DNA of 5,236 nucleotides from Pseudomonadota bacterium (GTDB lineage Bacteria; Pseudomonadota; Gammaproteobacteria; Pseudomonadales; UBA5518), in contig JAKJFB010000224.1 in assembly GCA_022705125.1 (NCBI GenBank), positions 1-5,236 of the forward strand, written 5' to 3'. Positions 1-5,236 of the stretch are shown piece after piece. The stretch's first letter is position 1; the number at the start of each line of letters is the position of its first letter. The position numbers were made by a program, and so were the translations under genes. Under the pieces are notes generated by a model. That model saw only the letters and a program-made list of their open reading frames with translations. It did not search any database and had not been told where the DNA came from.

Positions 1-6
1 CGACCG

Positions 7-372
7 ATGCCGATCCGCAAGATTCTCGTTGTCGACGACTCTCCCGTCGAACGCCTCGCCCTCCAGGAGGTGCTGGGCCGCAACGGCTACCAGGTGCTGA
101 CCGCCGAGAACGGCGAGCAGGCCATCGCACGCAGCCGCAGCGACCACCCCGACCTCATCCTGATGGACGTGGTGATGCCGGGCATGAACGGCTACCAGGC
201 CACACGCACGATCTCGCGCGATGACGATACTCGCGACATCCCGATCATCATGTGCACCAGCAAGGGCCAGGAGACCGACAAGATCTGGGGCATGCGCCAG
301 GGCGCGCTCGACTACCTGGTCAAGCCGGTCGACCACGACGAACTGCTCGCCCGCATCCGGGCGATGGGCTGA
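7..372 (+). CDS. pilH: PilH, CheY-like response regulator of the type IV pilus Pil-Chp system
   Basis: This is a single receiver (REC) domain of 121 residues with no output domain, the same length as I recall for Pseudomonas PilH. The acidic pocket is D10-D11, the phospho-acceptor is D54 in LMDVVMPGMNG, the switch Thr is T84 and the invariant Lys is K106 in the KP pair. The stretch QETDKIWGMRQGALDYL (residues 88-104) is characteristic of PilH and differs from PilG, which has an FDKAKG-type sequence there. In the family, PilH is a cytoplasmic receiver phosphorylated by ChpA. It opposes PilG and is linked to pilus retraction or to drawing off phosphate. The start at base 7 puts the typical beta-1 strand (KILVVDD) right at the N-terminus. 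The ribosome binding site and promoter lie left of the window. The stop is 5 bases before pilI, so translation is probably coupled. Family assignment is firm; choosing PilH over another CheY-like paralogue rests on the 88-104 motif and on the neighbours. Confidence 0.93.
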   Translation: MPIRKILVVDDSPVERLALQEVLGRNGYQVLTAENGEQAIARSRSDHPDLILMDVVMPGMNGYQATRTISRDDDTRDIPIIMCTSKGQETDKIWGMRQGALDYLVKPVDHDELLARIRAMG

Positions 373-377
373 GCTCG

Positions 378-884
378 ATGGCCCGCAGCAGCCTGCGCGA
401 ATTCCAGGAACGCCTCGCCCGTCGCCTCGCCGAGGCCGCCGGCGCCGAGCGCCGCGGCCTGCTCGGCTTCCAGTGCGGCAGCGACAACTGGTTGATCGAG
501 CTCGCCGAGGCCGGCGAGATCCTGCCCCCGCCGCCCTTGTCCGCGGTGCCGCTCACCCGCCCCTGGTTCCGCGGCCTCGCCAACGTGCGCGGCAGCCTGT
601 ACGGCGTGGTCGACTTCGCCGCCTTCAACGGCCAGCCGCCGATCAGCGCCGGCGGGCGGGCGCGCCTGCTGCTGATCGGTGCGCGCCACGGCATCCACAG
701 CGCGCTGCTGGTGTCGTCCTCGAGCGGCCTGCGCAGCCACGAGGACTTCGAGCCCGCCCCGGGCGGCGATGCCCCGCCCTGGGTGGCACGCCGCCTGCGC
801 GACATGCAGGGCCGCGCGTGGCTGCAGCTCGACCCCGCCCGCCTGCTCGCCCAACCCGCCTTCCTCGACGCCGGGCTGGAATGA
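378..884 (+). CDS. pilI: PilI, CheW-like adaptor of the Pil-Chp system
   Basis: The protein is 168 residues and soluble, with a CheW-like fold. An N-terminal helix (about residues 4-26, many Arg and Leu) precedes the domain, followed by a first strand region [13 protein letters not shown] (30-42). The diagnostic CheW segment is [18 protein letters not shown] (63-80), matching the NVRG.L...VDL pattern of PilI and CheW proteins. The C-terminal [18 protein letters not shown] (147-164) resembles the end of Pseudomonas PilI, where a W-L-hydrophobic-P strand is followed by a short helix. In the family, PilI bridges the PilJ hairpin tip and the CheA-like kinase ChpA in a polar array at the inner membrane. 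The ATG at 378 follows the pilH stop by 5 bases. Its Shine-Dalgarno is poor (only GAG at 371-373), which fits translational coupling with pilH. An in-frame ATG at 252 lies deep inside pilH and is unlikely to be used. Residues 116-136 form a Ser/Gly/Pro-rich loop that looks less conserved. Confidence 0.93.
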   Translation: MARSSLREFQERLARRLAEAAGAERRGLLGFQCGSDNWLIELAEAGEILPPPPLSAVPLTRPWFRGLANVRGSLYGVVDFAAFNGQPPISAGGRARLLLIGARHGIHSALLVSSSSGLRSHEDFEPAPGGDAPPWVARRLRDMQGRAWLQLDPARLLAQPAFLDAGLE

Positions 885-933
885 CGTACGCATCCACCCC
901 GCAAGAACCCGACCGAAAAATCGAGCATCGACC

Positions 934-3048
934 ATGGCATTGAACCCGTTCGGCAAGAAAGCCCCGGCCCCCGGCGCCGGCACCGAGGCCCAGACGATCA
1001 TCGAGACCTCCGCGCCGGAGCAGACGGTCGCCAACAAGACTCCGTCTCCCCCCGCTCGATCCGGCGGCCGCCTCGGCATGCTCGGCGGACTCTTCGTCGC
1101 CTGCACGGCGATCAGCGCCGGACTGCTCGCATACCAGGCGCGGGATGCGAGCCTGTCCGCGCTCCAGCTCGGCGCGGCGAGCGAACTGCAGGTGCTGCCC
1201 GGACAGATGGCCAGGGCGGCCCGCCTCGCCCGCCTCGGCGAGCCCGGCGCGGTCGCCGATCTCGAGCAGACCCGGGCACGCTTCGCCGGCTTGCTGCAGA
1301 CCCTCGGCCAGGGCGGCAGCCATGCCGGCGCCACGCTGCCGCCGCTGCCCGCGAGCATGCGGCCCCTGCTGCAGGACCTCGACGCCGAGTGGCAGAAGAA
1401 CGCCACGCTGGCGGCGCGCCTTGCCGCCCAAGGCGCGCCGCTCGCCGGCACCAGCGCTGCCGTGCGCGCGATCAACGCGGCCAGCGGCGCCCTCGCCGAC
1501 GCGGCCGACCAGTTCGGTCGCCGTGTGGCGGCGATGAACGGAGACGCTTCTGCGCTGCGTGCGGCCCACGCCCTCCTGCTCCATGCCCAGCGCGCCACCC
1601 TGCAGGCAAACACCCTTTTCTCCGCGGATGCAGACCCGGCGGCGGCGGCCAAGGTGCTCGCCGGCGAGGCCGAGCAGCTGCGTCAGCGCCTGGCCGAACT
1701 CGAACGCCCGAGCAACGGCAGCGTCCTCGACGAGAGCCTGCGCGCGCTCGGGTCCGCCGCGGCACCGATCCTCCAGGCGATCGAGCGCATCGGCGCCGAC
1801 GCGGGCGCGCTGCAGCAGGCGAACGCCGCGAGCGCCGGCCTCGCGGCGAACACCCCCGCCCTGCTCGCCGCGAGCACGGCCCTCGGCACGGCGCTCGCCG
1901 GGCGCACCGGCGGCTTCGGTCCGCTGCATGCGGGCGCGGCGCTCGCCGCCCTGCTCGCCGTGTTCGTGCTGGCGCAGATGGCGCGCGCCTACGCCGCCGA
2001 CGCCGCGGCGCGCCGCCTCGCCTCGGAGGCCGAGCGCCGCCAGGCCGAGGACGAGCGCAACCTCACCCAGCAGGCCATCCTGCGCCTGATGAACGAGATG
2101 GGCGACCTCGCCGACGGCGACCTCACGGTGCGCGCCACGGTCACCGAGGACATCACCGGCGCGATCGCCGACTCGGTGAACTACACCATCGAGGAGCTCT
2201 CGGTGCTGGTACGCCGAATCAACGACGCCGCCACGCGGGTGACCTCGGCCACCGAGTCGGCGCGCCGTACCTCGACCGAGCTGCTCGCCGCCACCGACCG
2301 CCAGTCGCAGGAGATCGAGGAAGCCGGCGCCACCGCCGAGCGCATGGCGCAGTCGATGACCGACTCCTCCGCGCGCGCGCTGCAGTCCGCCCAGGTGGCG
2401 CGGCGCTCGCTGGAGTCCGCGCGCAAGGGCGCGGACGCGGTGCAGAACAGCATCCGCGGCATGAACGACATCCGCAGCCAGATCCAGGAGACCGCCAAGC
2501 GCATCAAGCGCCTCGGCGAATCCTCGCAGGAGATCGGCGAGATCGTCGAGCTCATCTCCGACATCACCGAGCAGACCAACGTGCTCGCGCTCAACGCCGC
2601 CATCCAGGCCGCCACCGCCGGCGAGGCCGGGCGCGGCTTCACCGTCGTCGCCGAGGAAGTGCAGCGCCTCGCCGAACGCTCGGCCGAGGCGACCAAGCAG
2701 ATCGCCGCGATCGTCAAGACCATCCAGACCGACACCCAGGACGCGGTGGGTGCGATGGAGAGCGCCACCCGCAACGTGGTCGAGGGCGCGCAGCTCTCCG
2801 ACGCCGCCGGCCAGGCGCTCGCCGAGATCGACCAGGTCTCCACCGAAACCGCCAGCCTGATCGAGCGCATCTCGGCCGACGTGCAGGAACAGGCCGCGAC
2901 CGCCGGCCGCGTCGCCGCGGCGATGAAGGACATTCTCGCCGTCACCGAACAGACCTCGCTCGGCACCCGCCAGACCGCCGTGTCGATCGACCAGCTCGCC
3001 GAGCTGGCGGTGGAGCTGAAGGGCTCGGTCTCGGGCTTCAAGGTCTGA
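934..3048 (+). CDS. pilJ: PilJ, methyl-accepting chemoreceptor for type IV pili
   Basis: This is a 704-residue inner-membrane receptor. Residues 1-46 are a Pro/Ala-rich cytoplasmic tail. TM1 is about 47-66 ([20 protein letters not shown]), the helical periplasmic region is about 67-331, and TM2 is about 332-349. A HAMP-type segment of about 380-430 contains the PilJ hallmark [20 protein letters not shown] (390-409). The MCP coiled coil follows, with its hairpin tip at about 541-583 including [16 protein letters not shown] and [15 protein letters not shown]. The periplasmic part looks like two PilJ N-terminal sensor repeats, starting near 81 and 210. In the family, PilJ senses pilus or surface state and sets ChpA kinase activity through PilI. 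The end at SGFKV has no NWETF-like CheR/CheB tether and is shorter than my memory of the Pseudomonas C-terminus. ATG 934 is the only sensible start: no ATG, GTG or TTG occurs in frame between the pilI stop and it. Its Shine-Dalgarno is weak (GAG at 923-925). The gap to pilI is 49 bases. Confidence 0.95.
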   Translation: MALNPFGKKAPAPGAGTEAQTIIETSAPEQTVANKTPSPPARSGGRLGMLGGLFVACTAISAGLLAYQARDASLSALQLGAASELQVLPGQMARAARLARLGEPGAVADLEQTRARFAGLLQTLGQGGSHAGATLPPLPASMRPLLQDLDAEWQKNATLAARLAAQGAPLAGTSAAVRAINAASGALADAADQFGRRVAAMNGDASALRAAHALLLHAQRATLQANTLFSADADPAAAAKVLAGEAEQLRQRLAELERPSNGSVLDESLRALGSAAAPILQAIERIGADAGALQQANAASAGLAANTPALLAASTALGTALAGRTGGFGPLHAGAALAALLAVFVLAQMARAYAADAAARRLASEAERRQAEDERNLTQQAILRLMNEMGDLADGDLTVRATVTEDITGAIADSVNYTIEELSVLVRRINDAATRVTSATESARRTSTELLAATDRQSQEIEEAGATAERMAQSMTDSSARALQSAQVARRSLESARKGADAVQNSIRGMNDIRSQIQETAKRIKRLGESSQEIGEIVELISDITEQTNVLALNAAIQAATAGEAGRGFTVVAEEVQRLAERSAEATKQIAAIVKTIQTDTQDAVGAMESATRNVVEGAQLSDAAGQALAEIDQVSTETASLIERISADVQEQAATAGRVAAAMKDILAVTEQTSLGTRQTAVSIDQLAELAVELKGSVSGFKV

Positions 3049-3066
3049 CCACGCTGGCTGTCGCCC

Positions 3067-3073
3067 GGAAGAA
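3067..3073 (+). promoter_or_regulatory. Ribosome binding site of chpA
   Basis: GGAAGAA lies 4 bases before the ATG at 3078, and its GGAAG core ends 6 bases before it, a workable Shine-Dalgarno spacing. It is the clearest ribosome binding site in the window and supports 3078 as the start of a coding frame that has no stop before the window ends. It sits in the 29-base gap after pilJ, which holds no terminator. Confidence 0.55.
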
Positions 3074-3077
3074 CAGC

Positions 3078-5236
3078 ATGACACACGCCACCGAGCCGGA
3101 CCTGGGACCGCTGACCTGGGTGAAGGGCGAGATCGACGCCGCGCTGGGGCGCGCGCGCGAAATCCTCGAGCGCGGCTGCGCAGGCAGCGAAGCCGCCGGC
3201 CTGCAGTTCGCGCAATCGCACCTGCATCAGGTGCGCGGCGCCCTCGACATCGTCGGCCTCGACGGCCTGACGCTGTTCACCGACGCCCTCGAGCAGCTGC
3301 TCGGGGCGATGGCGCGCGGCGAGGTCCCGGCCGACGCCGCGCGCCACGCGCTCGCCCTGCGCGCGCTGGCGATGGTGGGCAACTACCTCGAGGAGCTCGC
3401 CGACGGCGCGCCCGACCAGCCGCTGCGGCTGGCCGCGCGCTACCTCGAGCTCGCCGCCGCGCGCGGGCAGCACGACGCCAGCGCCGCCGACCTCTTCCAT
3501 CCCGATCTTTCGCGCCGCCCGCCTGCGCGTGCGGCGCCGCCGGCGGACACGACCGGGAGCGAGGCGCGGGAGCTGCGCGCGGCACGCAGCCGCTTCGAGC
3601 GCGGTCTGCTGGAGTGGCTGCGCAAGGGCGCGGCGGGCGAAGGCGCGCGCGTCATGCGCGACGCGATCGCCGAGGTCGAGGCGCAGCAGCGCAGCCCGGC
3701 TGCGCGCAGTCTGTGGTGGGCCAGCCTCGCGTTCTACGACGCCCTGATCCACGGCGGGCTGCAGCCCGACCCGGCGGTGAAGCGCCTGTGCACCCAGCTC
3801 GACGCCCAGTTCCGCCGCCTGCTGAGCGGCACGCCCTCGGTGCCGGACCGTCTGCTGCGCGAACTCCTCTACCAGATCGCGCGCGCCCCGGTGCGCACTG
3901 AACAGCAGCGTGCGGTACGCGCGTGCTGGCAGCTCGACGCGCAGATCCCGGAGCCGGGGCTGGAGGTCGGCGAGACACCGATCGCGCCGCTGCTCGACGC
4001 CCTCGCCGCCCGCCTCGGCGAGGCGCGCGCGCATTGGGAAGCCTTCTGCGCCGGCACCGCGGTGGCCCTGCCCCGCTTCGAGGATGCAGTCGCGGCGATG
4101 AGCGCCCCCGCCGAGGCGCTCGGCCGCCCGGGCGTGCGCATCCTGTGCGCCGCACTGCTCGACTTCGCGCGCTGGCTGCGCCGCGATCCGCTGCAGTTCG
4201 TCGAGACCTCGGGCATGGAGGTCGCCACCGCGCTGCTGAGCCTCGAAGGCGCGCTCGACCGTCGTCCGCCGCCCGCCGGATTCGGCGCGCGCGCGGAACA
4301 GATCGCCGCCCGTCTGCTCGCCCTGCAGCGCGGCGAGCCCCTGTCCGCGGGCGCGATCGTCGCAGCACCGGCGGATGCCCGCCAGGCGCAGGAGCGCGCC
4401 GCGCTCGAGCAGGTGGCGAAGGAGATGCTCGCCAGCCTCGCCCACGTCGAACAGGTGCTGGACGACTTCTTCCGCAACCAGGCCAGGCGCGAGCCCCTGC
4501 TGCAGCTCCACCAGCCGCTGCAGCAGATCATCGGTGCCCTGAGCATGCTCGGCGAGACCGACGCGCTCGCCCTGGTGCGCAACGCCGCGATCCACATCGC
4601 CAGCCTCGCGCGCGAGGACAGCCGCGCCGGCCAGGCCGAGTTCGAACGCCTCGCGCGCGACCTCTCCGCGCTCGGCTTCTACATCGAGGCGATGCCGCGC
4701 GGCGGCGCCCGCCTGGAAGAACTGCTCGACCCGAGCCTGGGGCTCCAGGGCAGGCCGGCTGCACGGGAGGACGCGGCGGCGCCCGCTGCCGCGATCGCCG
4801 CCACACCTGTGGCGGCACCGGCACCGACGCCCGCGACCGAAGCCGCCGCGGCGGCGCCCGTCGAGATGCCCGAGCCGCCGCCGCCCGCGGCCGCGGAGCC
4901 GCCTCCACAAGACCTGGACGCCGCGGCGACGCAGGTCGCAGCGGCCCACCCGGAGAGCCCCGAAAACCTGTTCGGCCTCGACTTCCCCGATCTCGACTTC
5001 AGCCCCCTCGAAGAACTCGAGACACCTGCCGCAATGCCGCAGGCCGCGACAGAGCCCGTCGGCACCGATGCGCGGGCGCCTGCCGCCGCCCCCGAACTCG
5101 CCGCCACGGTCGCCGCGGAGAGCGCAGCCGCCCCGATGGCCGCAGGGGCGGCGCCGGTGGGCGCGGAGATCGACGCCGAACTGCTGGCGATCTTCATCGA
5201 GGAGGCGCACGAGGTGCTCGCCGGGATCGCGGCCGG
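3078..5236 (+). CDS. chpA: ChpA/PilL, CheA-like hybrid kinase with multiple phosphotransfer domains (N-terminal part, runs off the window)
   Basis: The frame is open from ATG 3078 to the right edge: 719 whole codons plus two bases, with no stop. The start LTWVKGEID (12-20) matches the opening of Pseudomonas ChpA as I recall it (LEWVKGEI). Domain 1 (about 10-130) is HPt-like, with H50 in HQVRGAL as the likely phosphorylatable His and R53 in place of the usual Lys. The LFHPDLSRR motif near residue 142 and the region to about 555 are the FimL-like N-terminal part of ChpA/PilL. This part includes a second helical HPt-like segment whose His position is Q482. An Ala/Pro-rich linker (558-696) follows. 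Residues 697-719 (EIDAELLAIFIEEAHEVL) are the typical first helix of the next HPt domain. The CheA kinase core, CheW-like domain and receiver expected for the family lie beyond the window. In the family ChpA phosphorylates PilG and PilH under control of PilJ through PilI. No pilK lies between pilJ and this gene. Confidence 0.92.
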   Translation, partial: MTHATEPDLGPLTWVKGEIDAALGRAREILERGCAGSEAAGLQFAQSHLHQVRGALDIVGLDGLTLFTDALEQLLGAMARGEVPADAARHALALRALAMVGNYLEELADGAPDQPLRLAARYLELAAARGQHDASAADLFHPDLSRRPPARAAPPADTTGSEARELRAARSRFERGLLEWLRKGAAGEGARVMRDAIAEVEAQQRSPAARSLWWASLAFYDALIHGGLQPDPAVKRLCTQLDAQFRRLLSGTPSVPDRLLRELLYQIARAPVRTEQQRAVRACWQLDAQIPEPGLEVGETPIAPLLDALAARLGEARAHWEAFCAGTAVALPRFEDAVAAMSAPAEALGRPGVRILCAALLDFARWLRRDPLQFVETSGMEVATALLSLEGALDRRPPPAGFGARAEQIAARLLALQRGEPLSAGAIVAAPADARQAQERAALEQVAKEMLASLAHVEQVLDDFFRNQARREPLLQLHQPLQQIIGALSMLGETDALALVRNAAIHIASLAREDSRAGQAEFERLARDLSALGFYIEAMPRGGARLEELLDPSLGLQGRPAAREDAAAPAAAIAATPVAAPAPTPATEAAAAAPVEMPEPPPPAAAEPPPQDLDAAATQVAAAHPESPENLFGLDFPDLDFSPLEELETPAAMPQAATEPVGTDARAPAAAPELAATVAAESAAAPMAAGAAPVGAEIDAELLAIFIEEAHEVLAGIAA
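4749..5165 (+). other. Low-complexity Ala/Pro/Glu-rich interdomain linker within ChpA
   Basis: Residues 558-696 of ChpA are dominated by Ala, Pro and Glu with runs such as EPPPPAAAEPP, and have no predicted fold. They separate the FimL-like N-terminal region from the next HPt domain, which begins near residue 697. Long disordered linkers between HPt domains are normal in ChpA/PilL and are thought to let the domains reach the kinase and the receivers. One segment stands out: residues 626-650 are acidic and aromatic (LFGLDFPDLDFSPLEEL at 631-647) rather than Ala/Pro-rich. Confidence 0.8.
4797..4816. repeat. Perfect 9-base inverted repeat inside chpA
   Basis: GCCGCCACA at 4797-4805 pairs with TGTGGCGGC at 4808-4816 across a 2-base centre; a realistic RNA hairpin would have 8 pairs and a 4-base loop. 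It lies in the Ala-rich linker coding region and is not followed by a T-run. In DNA this GC-rich, a match of this length may well be chance, so no function is assigned. Confidence 0.4.

Noticed and set aside
252..377. An upstream in-frame ATG that would extend PilI by 42 residues into pilH
   Set aside because: The extension is Arg/Pro/Gly-rich shadow sequence of pilH. The start at 378 gives a PilI of normal size and typical gene spacing.
885..933. A possible promoter or terminator in the pilI-pilJ gap
   Set aside because: I see no convincing -35/-10 pair and no GC hairpin followed by a T-run. The only palindrome is a short CGTACG. The gap reads as ordinary operon spacing.
312..1652. A 446-codon minus-strand open frame across pilH-pilI-pilJ
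   Set aside because: It crosses three real genes, has no motif, and its composition is typical of antisense shadows in GC-rich DNA.
643..3084. An 813-codon minus-strand open frame opposite pilI and pilJ
   Set aside because: It has the same GC-bias origin. It is low-complexity, Gly/Arg/Leu-rich and lies directly opposite the well-conserved PilJ coding sequence.
4885..4896. A perfect 12-base palindrome CCGCGGCCGCGG
   Set aside because: It falls in GCG/GCC Ala-Pro codons of the linker, where such self-complementary strings are expected. There is no flanking structure or T-run to make it a terminator or a site.
2181..5210. A 1009-codon open frame on the minus strand antisense to pilJ and chpA
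   Set aside because: It is a by-product of strong third-position G/C bias, which removes stop codons from antisense frames. The translation is Arg/Ala/Gly-rich with no recognisable domain, and the plus strand encodes clear Pil-Chp proteins throughout.
1..5236. A previously undescribed defence, mobile or RNA system
   Set aside because: All of the sequence apart from small gaps is accounted for by the known Pil-Chp chemosensory genes. There are no CRISPR repeats, insertion-sequence ends, tRNA or rRNA sequences.

Overview
This window is one co-directional block of four tightly spaced plus-strand genes. It encodes most of a Pil-Chp chemosensory system, the chemotaxis-like pathway that controls type IV pilus function and twitching motility. 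In order they are pilH (complete apart from its upstream signals), pilI, pilJ and the first 719 codons of chpA (called pilL in many betaproteobacteria). chpA is still open at the right edge. The gaps between genes are 5, 49 and 29 bases, and there is no terminator-like structure in any of them, so the block reads as a single operon. By analogy with known clusters, pilG is expected just left of base 1, but this cannot be seen here.

The DNA is very GC-rich, with G or C at most third codon positions. The pilGHIJ-chpA order without a pilK methyltransferase gene between pilJ and chpA suggests a betaproteobacterium, perhaps a Thauera/Azoarcus-like member of the Rhodocyclales. That placement is inferred from composition and protein character, not from a database search. 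The high GC also produces very long spurious open frames on the minus strand, which I reject.

How the parts work together, from what is known of the family: PilJ is the membrane receptor, with a periplasmic four-helix-type sensor region and a cytoplasmic MCP signalling hairpin. PilI is the CheW-like adaptor that links the PilJ tip to the large CheA-like kinase ChpA. ChpA carries several phosphotransfer domains before its kinase core, and only the N-terminal part of it is in this window. PilH is a single-domain CheY-like response regulator that takes phosphoryl groups from the kinase array. It is associated with pilus retraction or acts as a phosphate sink, in balance with PilG.

I did not find a new system here. 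The points worth a second look are details of known proteins. They are a weakly conserved motif in the PilJ sensor domain, a long cytoplasmic N-terminal extension on PilJ, a phosphotransfer-like module in ChpA that has lost its histidine, an acidic/aromatic motif inside the ChpA Ala/Pro linker, and a start-stop overlapping mini-ORF between pilI and pilJ.
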